Numbered from the stretch's first letter, positions 51,906-61,443 are shown. The stretch is DNA of 64,000 nucleotides from Mongoliitalea daihaiensis (GCF_021596945.1 NZ_CP063779.1:2268001-2332000), one strand, 5' to 3'. A program made the numbers and translations. Notes: generated by a model not told the origin, from the sequence alone.

Positions 51906-52502
51906 ATGAGAAAAATCATATCATCCACCATAATCGCATTGATGATGTGCGTAGGTTCAATAATGGCCCAAGAATCTGGAAAATTTCGTGTTGGATTCGA
52001 TCTGGGAATGGCAGTTCCTCAGGGAGGTGGTGCAGGACTCGGATTTTACCTAGAACCGAAGTTTAACTTGAATGAACGCATGAACATAGGGATTCGCTAT
52101 GGGGGTGCAGCAACCTTTAGAAATATAGAGTTGAATCAGTCCACATCAGATGTGCGGGCAGAAGTAGGGGCTACCGGAACCTTAGGTCTTACATTTGACT
52201 ACTACTTTATTAATGGAAGTAAATTTGTTCCGTTTGTTGGTGGCGGTATTGGCTACTACGGTTTTGCGAATATAGAAGTTGATTCAAGTGTTATTTCTGA
52301 TGATACGATGCTAGATACTTCCATGGCCATAGCCCCAATGATTCGTGGTGGGTTTGAATTTAGAAAACTTAGAGTTTCTTTAGATTATAATATTTTACCA
52401 AGTTCAGAACTTGTGAATATGCAAAATCAACGCGTTGGAATTGTGGCGAATTCGTATTTGGGGGTCACCCTTGGTCTGTATGTAGGTGGAGGTAAATGGT
52501 AA
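51906..52502 (+). CDS. Outer-membrane beta-barrel protein
   Basis: A 198-aa protein with a signal peptide (MRKIISSTIIALMMCVGSIM, cut after MAQ). Glycine- and aromatic-rich strands follow: RVGFDLGMAVPQGGGAGLGF, LGLTFDYYFINGSKFVPFVG and a final YLGVTLGLYVGGGKW. It fits small porin-family barrels. It converges, 4 bp apart, with a minus-strand membrane-protein gene. No substrate can be assigned. Confidence 0.75.
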   Translation: MRKIISSTIIALMMCVGSIMAQESGKFRVGFDLGMAVPQGGGAGLGFYLEPKFNLNERMNIGIRYGGAATFRNIELNQSTSDVRAEVGATGTLGLTFDYYFINGSKFVPFVGGGIGYYGFANIEVDSSVISDDTMLDTSMAIAPMIRGGFEFRKLRVSLDYNILPSSELVNMQNQRVGIVANSYLGVTLGLYVGGGKW

Positions 52503-52506
52503 ATAT

Positions 52507-53136
52507 TTAACCTTCGAATGCTTCTTTCGTCAAATCTTCAAACAAGATATAGGTAGCATAAAAGGTTAAGGGAATCGTGATAATCAGACCTAGAAAATAA
52601 AGCAGTGCACCTGCAATATTTAACCCAATGAATATTAATGTGAGTAGGAAGAATTTAAGCCATTTTCCTGTGATGAGCTTACGGCTTTCTTCTAGGGCTT
52701 GCCATGCATTCATTCCTCCAAAGATACTCATCAATACAGCAAAGTTATAGCTCACCATCAAATAGATACCAGGTATGATGAGCAAGAGTAAACCTATGGC
52801 AGTAAGTGCTTGTCCTAAAAGCCAAATCAAAACAATTGGAGTATAGAAGGCAAAACCTCCATAGAAGTGCCCATAATGTACAGGTAGACCTTGATTCAGT
52901 TTATTTGCTACTAGGTAAAATCCAGAGAAAAGAGGAGGGAAAAGTAAGATGGAAACAACTAAACTAGCTTGTGGTAAATATTGAAAAGTCAACAAATGAA
53001 TGGATAGAATCAACATGGTATAGGCAGCGCTGTTGATAGCTTGTTTTTTAAACATCAACCAAGCACGTCCTAAAATGTCTGCGATATCGAAGTCATATCC
53101 TCGCTCTCGTATCGCTGCTAACTTTTCTTGATACAT
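52507..53136 (-). CDS. Polytopic membrane protein of unknown function
   Basis: A 209-aa protein with a short soluble N-terminus (YQEKLAAIRERGYDFDIADI) and about five or six hydrophobic helices. Organisation resembles the DUF975/glycerophosphodiester-phosphodiesterase membrane-domain proteins, without any catalytic residues. The ATG at 53136 is preferred over a GTG at 53175, because the intervening DNA is a terminator hairpin of the upstream gene. No function can be named. Confidence 0.6.
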   Translation of the reverse strand: MYQEKLAAIRERGYDFDIADILGRAWLMFKKQAINSAAYTMLILSIHLLTFQYLPQASLVVSILLFPPLFSGFYLVANKLNQGLPVHYGHFYGGFAFYTPIVLIWLLGQALTAIGLLLLIIPGIYLMVSYNFAVLMSIFGGMNAWQALEESRKLITGKWLKFFLLTLIFIGLNIAGALLYFLGLIITIPLTFYATYILFEDLTKEAFEG

Positions 53137-53150
53137 ATATTTTGCAAAAG

Positions 53151-53182
53151 GAAGGCAGTATATCTTCACATACACTGCCTTC
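53151..53182 (-). terminator. Terminator of the cystathionine beta-synthase gene
   Basis: GAAGGCAGT pairs with ACTGCCTTC, extended by two more base pairs across one wobble, to about 12 bp with an 8-nt loop. On the minus strand it is followed by CTTTT. It is 22 bp after the upstream gene's stop. Confidence 0.7.
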
Positions 53183-53204
53183 TTACTTTAGATATTCGGT
53201 TGAA

Positions 53205-54572
53205 TTATTTCGTCATTGCTTCCAAGATATCATGCTTCGTGACTATGTGAATCCCATGTTGCTCATCACGCACGAGTACAGCTTTTTCTTTCTCCAACAT
53301 AGAAGATAATACATCCAAGGTACTATCCAATGCAACAAATTTCATAGATCCTTCCATTACTTCTGATACATCGGCATCTTTGAGTGCTGGGTTTTCTATA
53401 ATCTTGTTGAGAAGCTTGCTATCTGTAATGCTACCGATGACATGGCCGTTTTCCATCACTGGAATTTGTGATACGGATTTTGTATTCATCAGGTTGATAG
53501 CTTCTTTTACGGAGTCTCCCTTTTTAGCAGTTACTAGCTGATAACTTCCATTTCTGGACGCAATGATTTCTCTTGCTGTACCAAAGGATTTGTTTTCTAG
53601 GAATCCGTGGTTTCGCATCCAGTCATCGTTGTAGATTTTGCCCAAGTAGCGCGTACCATGGTCGGGCAAGATGATGACCATTCTATCCCCTTCTTGTAGG
53701 TGTACTTTGGCATATTCCAAGGCGCCATGAACAGCAGATCCACAGGACCAACCTACAAAAAGTCCTTCCTCACGGGATAGTCTTCGAGTCATAATTGCAG
53801 CATCCTTATCGGTAACTTTGATGAAATGATCTATCATGTCGAAATCTACATTCTTAGGAAGAATGTCTTCACCTATACCTTCGGTGAGGTATGGGTAGAT
53901 TTCATTTTCGTCGAAAACACCTGTTTCCTTGTATTTTTTAAAGACCGATCCATAGGTGTCAATTCCTACGGTTACGATGTTTGGGTTTTGTTCTTTTAAA
54001 AATTTGGCTGTCCCACACATAGATCCCCCAGTTCCTACACCGGCAGCATAATGCGTAATTTTACCCTCGGTATCTTTCCAGATTTCAGGTCCAGTTGTCT
54101 CATAATGTGCCACTGCATTCGAGAGATTATCGTACTGATTGGGATAAAAAGAATTGGGGATATCTTGATTGAGTTTTCTTGCAACTGAATAATAGGAGCG
54201 AGGATCCTCCGGAGATACATTAGTTGGACACACAATCACCTCTGCACCAACAGCTTTCAAGATATCAATTTTTTCTTTGGATTGCTTATCTGCCATGGTG
54301 AAAATACATTTGTAGCCCTTGGCAATGGCAGCTAAAGCTAACCCCATTCCTGTATTTCCACTGGTGCCTTCGATAATAGTTCCACCAGGCTGTAAAATGC
54401 CTGCTTTTTCCGCATCTTCAACCATTTTGATGGCCATGCGGTCTTTCATCGAATTACCTGGATTGAAATATTCTACTTTTACAAGTATTTCACCTTTAAT
54501 CCCTTTGTTCAATTTATTGAGCCGAATCAATGGAGTATTACCAATCGTCTCAATGATGGAATTATAAATCAT
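53205..54572 (-). CDS. Cystathionine beta-synthase with C-terminal CBS domains
   Basis: A 455-aa fold-type II PLP enzyme. The PLP lysine is in GNSMKDRMA near residue 43, the phosphate/substrate loop is EGTSGNTGMGLA near residue 68, and the PLP-phosphate glycine loop is GVGTGGSMCGTAKFL. Residues ~335-455 form two CBS domains (SVSQIPVMENGHVIGSITD), the regulatory module of cystathionine beta-synthases. It condenses serine or O-acetylserine with homocysteine or sulfide; reverse transsulfuration is the likely role given the CBS pair. Monocistronic. Confidence 0.9.
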   Translation of the reverse strand: MIYNSIIETIGNTPLIRLNKLNKGIKGEILVKVEYFNPGNSMKDRMAIKMVEDAEKAGILQPGGTIIEGTSGNTGMGLALAAIAKGYKCIFTMADKQSKEKIDILKAVGAEVIVCPTNVSPEDPRSYYSVARKLNQDIPNSFYPNQYDNLSNAVAHYETTGPEIWKDTEGKITHYAAGVGTGGSMCGTAKFLKEQNPNIVTVGIDTYGSVFKKYKETGVFDENEIYPYLTEGIGEDILPKNVDFDMIDHFIKVTDKDAAIMTRRLSREEGLFVGWSCGSAVHGALEYAKVHLQEGDRMVIILPDHGTRYLGKIYNDDWMRNHGFLENKSFGTAREIIASRNGSYQLVTAKKGDSVKEAINLMNTKSVSQIPVMENGHVIGSITDSKLLNKIIENPALKDADVSEVMEGSMKFVALDSTLDVLSSMLEKEKAVLVRDEQHGIHIVTKHDILEAMTK

Positions 54573-54657
54573 AACTATTTGGATTTCTAAGGTCGCAAGT
54601 TACAAATAATTTCAACCTTTCCCTTGCTTAGAGGATGGAACCCAAAGAATATTCTGT

Positions 54658-55539
54658 TTACTTTTCTCCAACGGTGCTTAGAGGAATAGCAAACTCATCA
54701 ATCAAAGCAACAGCTCCGTGAATACCTGTTTCATCCAAGTCTGATATGAGGATTTTTAAATTTTTGCTTACCGATGGATATTTGAAAGTAGTGATAGAAG
54801 CCAACATGCTTTTTTCAAATAAAGGATAAGCCTTTCTGATGGATCCTCCTAAAAGGATTGCTTGTGGGGCTAAGGTGTATAAAATATACTTGATCAGCTC
54901 CCCTAGATGATGCCCATAGTCTTGAAATGCTTGAATAGCTACCTGTTCCCCATTTAAGGCTTTTTTTGCCAAAGCTTTCGGTTTTGACCCATAGTAATGG
55001 ATAAAAAACTTGCTACTACAATAAAATTCAAAATCTTTATCCAGATAAGGAATTGAACACCATTCTCCCGCAGCACAATTAAACCCATTGTATAAGTGGC
55101 TATTGGCGATGATACCCGCACCTAATCCCGTGCCGAGTGTAATCCCTACTACATGTTTAAATTGACCTGCTTTTCCAAACTTATATTCCCCTAAAACGTA
55201 GCAATTCGCATCATTATTGATAAAGACAGGTCTATTGAAGCGAGCTTGCAGAAAATCTCTCAAATGTACTTTTTGGAAAGAAGGGATGTTTGAGAGATTG
55301 AGCACAATGCCATCTTCGGTGTTGATTAGACCTGGAATTCCTATGCCAATTGCAAAAAAATCGTGATGTATATAGGATTCAATGATATCAGAAATAGTCT
55401 CTAAGATGTATTCCTGTGTCTCCATGGCCGGAGTGGGGCTGCTTCGGATATCTATCAATTGATTACCCACCAAGACACCTGTCTTGATGTTAGAGCCTCC
55501 TATATCTATACCTAAAATAGGTCTTTCGGTTTTGAGCAT
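54658..55539 (-). CDS. ROK-family sugar kinase
   Basis: A 293-aa kinase of the ROK family. The N-terminal phosphate loop is LGIDIGGSNIKTGVL, the sugar-binding segment is FINNDANCYVLGEYKFG with the catalytic Asp, and GITLGTGLGAGIIAN follows. The ROK zinc motif (CxCGxxGC-type) is not seen; in its place is NCAAGEWCSIPYL, so zinc binding is doubtful. Likely substrates are glucose or amino sugars. It lies 80 bp downstream of the glucosamine-6-phosphate deaminase gene in the same direction, which favours an amino-sugar role. Confidence 0.88.
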   Translation of the reverse strand: MLKTERPILGIDIGGSNIKTGVLVGNQLIDIRSSPTPAMETQEYILETISDIIESYIHHDFFAIGIGIPGLINTEDGIVLNLSNIPSFQKVHLRDFLQARFNRPVFINNDANCYVLGEYKFGKAGQFKHVVGITLGTGLGAGIIANSHLYNGFNCAAGEWCSIPYLDKDFEFYCSSKFFIHYYGSKPKALAKKALNGEQVAIQAFQDYGHHLGELIKYILYTLAPQAILLGGSIRKAYPLFEKSMLASITTFKYPSVSKNLKILISDLDETGIHGAVALIDEFAIPLSTVGEK

Positions 55540-55619
55540 AAAACAAATTTCAATGATAAAAACTGGAAGAGGCTACAGTGGACTTACATAGCCTTTTCGG
55601 ACAGATTTGATAGTGGTTT

Positions 55620-57947
55620 TTATATCATACCCTCAATTGACTTTTCTAGTTCCCTAGCGTGGGCTAAAAATTCCTCAACATTCATGTCCTTGAAGAATAA
55701 TAAACCATGACTCGAACGCACTTTTGCTGTTTCATGCAAATAGAAATAGTTTTTACCTAAGAGTAATTGGATGTCGCTGAGTTGACTAACCCATACTCTC
55801 TTGGCTACGGTAGAAAACTTCCCATTGTGTGAATAGCTAGGGAAAGAAGCATTTACTTGAGAAAGGTAACAGTTGCTAAAGGAATCTTCCATAACAGACA
55901 TGTCGCCCAACGATACTGGTACGATGACATTGGCTTCATGAGGTTCAAATTTAAACCAAACGTTTCTGTATCCAATGATCCTTAGATCGCTTAAATCTTT
56001 TTCTTCTCCCCATTGTCTAACTGCTTCTGCGGTTGCTTGCAATACTTTGTAATGGGTGTCTGGTCCTGAACCTTCCGGATCCAGGGTCAGGCTAATTTTT
56101 GTAGGGTTGACCTGTCTGAAAAGGCTGACGATGGGTTCGACATCACGTTTCTTATCGGGTTGTTCAGTAAAGATATCGCCTGTATAAAACCCTAGCCTTA
56201 GATGGTGTACATTTTTAACTTGTACTCCGAAATGTGCCCAAACCAATTCTTCTTCAAACTCTCGGATCATTCCTTTGAGTTTTTGTATTTTGGATGGATT
56301 TTTCTCTCCATCATAGCTGTTTCTAAGGATGCTGATGACATCATTGATAGTTTCCCTGAGCTGTTGCTTATTTTTTACTTCGAAGATGTCAACTAAAGCG
56401 CGGATTACCCGGTGGCTGAGACCACGTGCACGTCCGGCTGGGTCTTCTGCTGCTACCTTTGTTAAGTAATGGTATACATCTTTATCAGTTTTGAGCTTAT
56501 AGCCTATTCTAAAAAAGTCCTCATAATGGACCATCTGTATTTCTCCATTATCCAATAGTTTTTTAGTATGGAGCAGAGTTTCTATAACAAAGGTATTGGT
56601 AACTGCGGTAAAGCCAGATGTCAGAACTGAAAAATGGGCTTCATTGCTATTTTCACTTAATTGATTGGTGATATGTGGCAAAATTCCCAAGGAAATATCA
56701 TCATGGTGAGGTCCCGTGTGAAGAAGGACTTCATTTTTTTCTTTGCTTATTCCTTTATTGATCTTTGCAATCATGCTGTCCATCACCTGTGTGACGGTGT
56801 TTTCGGATAAATCGGGAATTTTTGAAGCATAGCGGTCATTTTTTAGATCTTCCAGCTTTAGCCGCTGGCCATATTTTTTCAGCTTTTTACACAGTTCAAG
56901 TACTGCTCGCTCAGTTTTTTCCCAAGTCCATTCTCCTTGAAAATAGTAAGCATCCACAGAGTCATTTAAGCGAACAGCTGCTCCCTTGGTAAGGTAAAAA
57001 CGGCCATTTTTCAATTTCTGTAAGACTGTGGCCGGGTAGATATTGGTCAGATCTTCTTCCAAAGAGTCCTTGACTATCTGAGCCTTGGCTTCCCCAGCTG
57101 CAATAATTATCCCAACCGCATCTTTATTGTAAACAATAGTATCTAAACCTATAGTAATAACGAGACGGTTAGCTGAAACTTCAATGCCCCCTAAATCCCC
57201 AGCAGCTACTGCCTGTGTCTCAAAATTGGTTTCTGTCAAGCGTGTGGTAGAGAATAGGTGAGACCCTCTTGTATTGAATGCAATGTGGCCATCAGGTCCT
57301 ATCCCACCCAAAAAGAAACCGATTCCACCTTTATCACGAATGCGCTGTTCGTATTCTCCACACCATTTGTCTATCAAATAGATAGATTCTTGTTGGAGCT
57401 TTTCCAGGGGTGTTTGAGCTTCTCTAAATCGTAAAGATAAATCTACTTTTAAGTCAGGAAATATGTCTCGATAGTGCTTTCCTTCTGCCAGAGGAATTTC
57501 ATCTGAGTTGATCAGAATTGCCTTTGCTTTACTCAATCCAAACCCCTCCAAATAAAATTTATTTACATAATCAAAAAAGCTATTTTTTTGCTTAGAAGAA
57601 ATGGGGTAAAACTCATCTATTTGAACAAATGTTAAGTCTTTTAAAATGGGCTTTGGGGTGTTTTCAAGTCCGTATTGTTTTCGAATATCTTTCCCGCGCT
57701 TGCTGTCCCAGTTTTCCAATAAATACTGTGTCCATTTGATAAAGTATTCGGGAGTTTTTCCTGTAGGTAAACTGATGACACCTTCTGGATTGGCTGCCAC
57801 CCATTCCAAAAACCGGCATGCAGTCATCAACCCAAGTTTAGGAAAATTATCAACTACTAAATAGGGGATTTTTGTGCTGATTTTTTCAACACCTGATTCT
57901 CTTTGAAATGCTTTCTCTACTTCGGATAGTGGATAATTGCTCAGCAT
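55620..57947 (-). CDS. nagB: Glucosamine-6-phosphate deaminase fused to a PIG-L deacetylase-like domain
   Basis: A 775-aa two-domain protein. Residues ~1-330 are a NagB domain: GVISLPTGKTPEYFIKW binds the phosphate and FLGGIGPDGHIAFNTRGS carries the catalytic His. Residues ~400-690 are a PIG-L/LmbE-type domain with HTGPHHDDISLGI in place of the usual (P/A)HxDD, and later LTLDPEGSGPDTHYK. NagB makes fructose-6-phosphate and ammonia from glucosamine-6-phosphate; PIG-L enzymes remove N-acetyl groups, so the fusion may combine deacetylation and deamination. Similar fusions are known in Bacteroidota. A ROK kinase gene follows. Confidence 0.9.
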   Translation of the reverse strand: MLSNYPLSEVEKAFQRESGVEKISTKIPYLVVDNFPKLGLMTACRFLEWVAANPEGVISLPTGKTPEYFIKWTQYLLENWDSKRGKDIRKQYGLENTPKPILKDLTFVQIDEFYPISSKQKNSFFDYVNKFYLEGFGLSKAKAILINSDEIPLAEGKHYRDIFPDLKVDLSLRFREAQTPLEKLQQESIYLIDKWCGEYEQRIRDKGGIGFFLGGIGPDGHIAFNTRGSHLFSTTRLTETNFETQAVAAGDLGGIEVSANRLVITIGLDTIVYNKDAVGIIIAAGEAKAQIVKDSLEEDLTNIYPATVLQKLKNGRFYLTKGAAVRLNDSVDAYYFQGEWTWEKTERAVLELCKKLKKYGQRLKLEDLKNDRYASKIPDLSENTVTQVMDSMIAKINKGISKEKNEVLLHTGPHHDDISLGILPHITNQLSENSNEAHFSVLTSGFTAVTNTFVIETLLHTKKLLDNGEIQMVHYEDFFRIGYKLKTDKDVYHYLTKVAAEDPAGRARGLSHRVIRALVDIFEVKNKQQLRETINDVISILRNSYDGEKNPSKIQKLKGMIREFEEELVWAHFGVQVKNVHHLRLGFYTGDIFTEQPDKKRDVEPIVSLFRQVNPTKISLTLDPEGSGPDTHYKVLQATAEAVRQWGEEKDLSDLRIIGYRNVWFKFEPHEANVIVPVSLGDMSVMEDSFSNCYLSQVNASFPSYSHNGKFSTVAKRVWVSQLSDIQLLLGKNYFYLHETAKVRSSHGLLFFKDMNVEEFLAHARELEKSIEGMI

Positions 57948-58053
57948 AATTTCTGGTTTTGTTGATTGGCTAATTTCTCACACAAAATAAAAAAACTTTT
58001 CTCTAAAAACGCAAACTTTATAGAAAAAATTAAAAAAGATATTTTACGATTTG

Positions 58054-59511
58054 TTAAAATATTGTATTTGTAAAAACTACTTTCACCTTTAGCTGAAATG
58101 ATTTTATAACTTTGAAGATTTCCACGAGAGTGACTAGTTGTACTTTGGTTAATTCTTGAACGTTGATAAAATTATCTGCAACCTGCCCATTTTTAATAAG
58201 TTGAACAGCCTGTTTTTCTAATCTTAAGGCCATTAAATAGTAGTATGCATGATCTAGTTCTTGTGCTTCTTTATGAGAAAATACATTAATGGATTCGAGT
58301 AATTCAATCCGTTTACCAGTATTGGTTTCCTCTATTCCGTTTTTTAAAGCAAAGACCCGTACGAGGTCCACTAGTGGATTCATCATTTCTTTGCTATTGA
58401 TTTTCTTCTCTCCATCAATTTTGATGGTTTTGATGCCTTTGAAGATTGTTAATGGGGGATTGTACTTGAGTGCATTTTCTCCCATGTGTACCCAAAATCG
58501 TTCACCTGCTTGGCTAAGTAATTGATTGGTATAAATTTTTAATTCTTCAAGTAATGAAAAATCCCCATAAATCGCTCTACAGTCAAAAAAGGTCGCATAT
58601 TTCATAATGGTTTCTTCAGTAGATTCTTGAATCCAAGCTTCGTAATTTCTTTTCCAGTGGCTCAGAGAATGAGTCCACTTGGGGTTTTTGGCCATGAATC
58701 CCCCTTTACAAAAATCTATTCCGATTTCATTTAATTCGGTAGATATGCGATCGGCAAATGAAAGAAAGTATGCCCGTACTTCTTCCCGATGTTCGTTGGC
58801 TTTGTCTTCGTAGATAATGGCATTGTCTTGATCTGTTTTCAGTGTTTGTTCTCCTCTTCCTTCCGATCCTAGCACAAAAAAAACAAATTGAGCTGGAGGC
58901 GATCCCATTTCATGAATAGTGTTTTCAATTACACGAAGCGTGATAGTATCTGCAATGCTGGTAATGATTTGATTGATGATGGATGCCTTGAGCCCTTGCT
59001 GTACCAGTCGATTGACAAGATGAGGTACTTGCTTCCACTTTTTTCTCAATTCATAGGTGTCCAATGCTTGCCTGACAGATTGGATAAAAATAAAGGGACT
59101 GTTAGATTGCTCCATCAGAATTTTGGTTCGGCTGATCCAGCCTATGAAAGATTCTCCGTTTTTTACTAAAAGGTAGCGGGTTTTAGTCTGAAACATTAAC
59201 AGCAAGGCTTTGTAGAGATATTCATATTGATCAATACTGATGATATTATCCTCCATAATTGAGGAAATGGGATGTTCTGAACTGATTCCTTTGGCCAGAA
59301 CGTTATCTCTTAAGGTAATATCTGTAATGTATCCAACTAGTTTTTCTGACTCATCTTTTACAAAAAGTATAGATATTTTTTCTTGAGCCATGAGTACCGC
59401 TGCTTGCTGAATACTGCTGTCGGTCTTGGTAGTTGTAATACCATGATAGTGAAGTTCGCTGAGTTTTCGCGAAAAAAATTGCTCAGAAAAAGAAGCGTTC
59501 AAGGTACTCAT
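58054..59511 (-). CDS. CBS-domain protein with DUF294 nucleotidyltransferase domains
   Basis: A 485-aa soluble protein. A pair of CBS domains occupies residues ~15-130 (AQEKISILFVKDESEKLVGY). The DUF294 putative nucleotidyltransferase follows with FFVLGSEGRGEQTLKTDQDN near residue 210, matching the GSxGR...DxD pattern of polymerase-beta-like enzymes. The C-terminal ~150 residues fit the helical DUF294_C domain. Such proteins are thought to sense nucleotides via CBS and modify a protein partner, as GlnD does, but the target is unknown. It is transcribed alone downstream of a cold-shock gene with a terminator between. Confidence 0.85.
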   Translation of the reverse strand: MSTLNASFSEQFFSRKLSELHYHGITTTKTDSSIQQAAVLMAQEKISILFVKDESEKLVGYITDITLRDNVLAKGISSEHPISSIMEDNIISIDQYEYLYKALLLMFQTKTRYLLVKNGESFIGWISRTKILMEQSNSPFIFIQSVRQALDTYELRKKWKQVPHLVNRLVQQGLKASIINQIITSIADTITLRVIENTIHEMGSPPAQFVFFVLGSEGRGEQTLKTDQDNAIIYEDKANEHREEVRAYFLSFADRISTELNEIGIDFCKGGFMAKNPKWTHSLSHWKRNYEAWIQESTEETIMKYATFFDCRAIYGDFSLLEELKIYTNQLLSQAGERFWVHMGENALKYNPPLTIFKGIKTIKIDGEKKINSKEMMNPLVDLVRVFALKNGIEETNTGKRIELLESINVFSHKEAQELDHAYYYLMALRLEKQAVQLIKNGQVADNFINVQELTKVQLVTLVEIFKVIKSFQLKVKVVFTNTIF

Positions 59512-59567
59512 ATTATTTTCAACTGGAGGTTTTTGATTAAGTCAGCATACAAAAGCTTACTCAAAAA

Positions 59568-59599
59568 TAAAGAGACCAAATACGAATTTGGTCTCTTTA
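59568..59599 (-). terminator. Terminator of the cold-shock gene
   Basis: A perfect 14-bp stem (TAAAGAGACCAAAT with ATTTGGTCTCTTTA, 4-nt loop) is followed on the minus strand by TTTTTG. It separates the cold-shock gene from the CBS/DUF294 gene. Confidence 0.92.
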
Positions 59600-59627
59600 T
59601 AATTTCTAGTGCTGGGTAATTTACTAT

Positions 59628-59819
59628 TTAAACTTTTTTAACGTTTATAGCATTCAGGCCTTTTTTGCCGTCTTTTACATCGTAAATTACTTTGTCATTT
59701 TGCGCTACTTTGTCAACTAAACCTGTGGCATGGACAAAGACATCGGATTGAGATTCATCATCTACAATGAATCCGAACCCTTTTGCTTCATTGTAGAATT
59801 TTACTGTTCCGGTAAGCAT
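59628..59819 (-). CDS. Cold-shock domain protein
   Basis: A 63-aa CspA-family protein. RNP1 is KGFGFIV and RNP2 is DVFVHATGL, preceded by the typical GTVKFYNEA. It binds single-stranded RNA/DNA and acts as an RNA chaperone. Length is normal. It has its own promoter about 35 bp upstream and a strong terminator. Whether it is cold-induced cannot be told: the leader is only about 30 nt, far shorter than the regulated cspA leader of E. coli. Confidence 0.95.
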   Translation of the reverse strand: MLTGTVKFYNEAKGFGFIVDDESQSDVFVHATGLVDKVAQNDKVIYDVKDGKKGLNAINVKKV

Positions 59820-59853
59820 GATAAATTGGATAAATATGTGGTTAAATGCCTTA

Positions 59854-59884
59854 TAAATGTAAATAATGAATTTTAAAATTCAAA
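59854..59884 (-). promoter_or_regulatory. Promoter of the cold-shock gene
   Basis: On the minus strand TTTG (59884-59881), 19 bp, then TACATTTA (59861-59854), one mismatch to the consensus. The leader would be about 28-30 nt. It is divergent from the sixA-like gene at 59909. Confidence 0.7.
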
Positions 59885-59908
59885 CAAAAATTTCGTTAAA
59901 TTGCTTAC

Positions 59909-60397
59909 ATGAAAAAACTTGTACTCGTAAGACATGCGAAGTCATCGTGGGACAACCCCACTTTATCCGATCATGCAAGGCCTTTAGCTTCGAGGGGTTT
60001 AAGAGATGCACCCTTGATGGGCAAGCGGATAAAGAACAACAGTATCCTTCCGGATTTGATCATTTCTTCTGATGCAGAACGAGCCAAAGAGACGGCATTT
60101 GTGTTTGGTGAAATCTTGAAATATCCAAAGGAGAAAATTGTACTGACCAAGAACTTGTATCATGCAGCAACTTTTGAAATCATTTCAGTGATCCGGTCAG
60201 TGTCCTCAGATGTGGAGGTGTTGTTTATTTTTGGCCATAATCCTGGTATGAATGAATTGATGTGGAAGATGGGAGGTAAGCTGGATAATCTACCAACCAC
60301 AGGGATCTTTGCTGTGAACGCCACCATAACTGATTGGAAGGATTTTGAGACCAGTAAGGTGGAGTTTTGGTTTGAGGATTACCCGAAGAAGTTTTGA
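59909..60397 (+). CDS. SixA-like phosphohistidine phosphatase
   Basis: A 162-aa histidine-phosphatase-family protein of SixA size. The catalytic motif is LVLVRHAKSSWDNP (RH at residues 8-9). The second block is LIISSDAERAKETA, and the second catalytic His is in LFIFGHNPGMNEL. SixA removes phosphate from histidine in phosphotransfer proteins; other members act on small phosphoesters. No phosphorelay gene is adjacent. It is divergent from the cold-shock gene. Confidence 0.88.
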   Translation: MKKLVLVRHAKSSWDNPTLSDHARPLASRGLRDAPLMGKRIKNNSILPDLIISSDAERAKETAFVFGEILKYPKEKIVLTKNLYHAATFEIISVIRSVSSDVEVLFIFGHNPGMNELMWKMGGKLDNLPTTGIFAVNATITDWKDFETSKVEFWFEDYPKKF

Positions 60398-60582
60398 TTG
60401 AAATGTCAGATTTCATTTCCAATTTGAAAGTAAAGAATAAAAGTTTCATGGTCAATCGTGTATTTGTTGAGTGTGCTTCCTTTTATCGAAGTTCTATTTT
60501 TTACTACAAAATTGCTTTAAACTTTATGTTTAATGATTTTTTTGTTATGTTGGACTATTGATAATTTTTATGGCTATCTCAT

Positions 60583-61443
60583 ATGAATACGAAAGAGTTA
60601 CAATTTCCTGTTTACATCCCTAAAAAATCATTAAAGGGTCAAGTAAGACTATTGGTGGGTTCATTGATTTTGGAGTTAAATAAAAAATTGAAAACACGAC
60701 TTGAGCGTGGGGAACATCCTCAGGGGAAGCTGGAAAGATGGGCGTTATCTGCTTTAATTATCAATCTAGAAAAAAAACAAGATTTAGATGGCTTAGCCAA
60801 TTTACACGCAAAATTATGGTCTAACCCACAATATTTGTCATACTATGATCAAATAGTAGATAGAAATAAAAGGGGTTTTGCGATGTTAAAAGAAGAGTTG
60901 TTGGCAGCATTGTCAACTCTGACCACCGGAACTCACACAATTAACAGGTTGGTTGAGTTTGGTTGTGGTAATGGTTGGCTACTTAATCAGCTCTCCTACA
61001 TTCCTGAACTTCATGCGATCAACGAATTTGTGGGATTAGATATTAATGACTCTCAGATCAATAAGAATAGAAAAGCTTTTGAAGAAAACGGTAAGCTGAA
61101 GTTTATACATGGAGATATCACTGCTATGCTGAAAGAAGATTTGGGAGAGAGAACTGTTTATTTTACTTTTGGAGGAGTATTGGAGTATCTTAATGGAAAA
61201 CAGTTTGAAGAATTGATACAGTTAATAGCAGATAAGAAAAGTTCTGCATTAATGTTTTTTGAGCCTATTGAGGATGCACAGGCATTGGAAAGTCAAGATC
61301 AGACCAAAGTATTTGGAGTTGAATTAAGCTTCAGTCATCCTTATTCTAACCTGATTCGAAAAGGTGGATTTCAAATCGTAGTTTTTAAAACCATTTATTG
61401 GATAGGGGGGGATTGGGTATTTGTGGTTGCTGCAAAAAATTAA
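60583..61443 (+). CDS. SAM-dependent methyltransferase
   Basis: A 286-aa class I methyltransferase. The SAM-binding motif I is LVEFGCGNGWLLNQL near residue 126, the motif II acidic end is FVGLDINDSQINKN and the motif after it is KFIHGDIT. The first ~110 residues are helical with no recognised domain. The acceptor is unknown. It lies 128 bp upstream of a hybrid NRPS-PKS gene on the same strand, so tailoring of that product is a reasonable but unproven idea. Confidence 0.8.
   Translation: MNTKELQFPVYIPKKSLKGQVRLLVGSLILELNKKLKTRLERGEHPQGKLERWALSALIINLEKKQDLDGLANLHAKLWSNPQYLSYYDQIVDRNKRGFAMLKEELLAALSTLTTGTHTINRLVEFGCGNGWLLNQLSYIPELHAINEFVGLDINDSQINKNRKAFEENGKLKFIHGDITAMLKEDLGERTVYFTFGGVLEYLNGKQFEELIQLIADKKSSALMFFEPIEDAQALESQDQTKVFGVELSFSHPYSNLIRKGGFQIVVFKTIYWIGGDWVFVVAAKN

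Noticed and set aside
53137-53175. Upstream GTG start for the membrane protein at 52507
   Set aside because: The extra codons are part of a terminator hairpin for the preceding gene, and the ATG at 53136 gives a sensible N-terminus.
59820-59861. Cold-responsive thermosensor leader for the cold-shock gene
   Set aside because: The predicted leader is only about 30-40 nt, with no stable structure visible.
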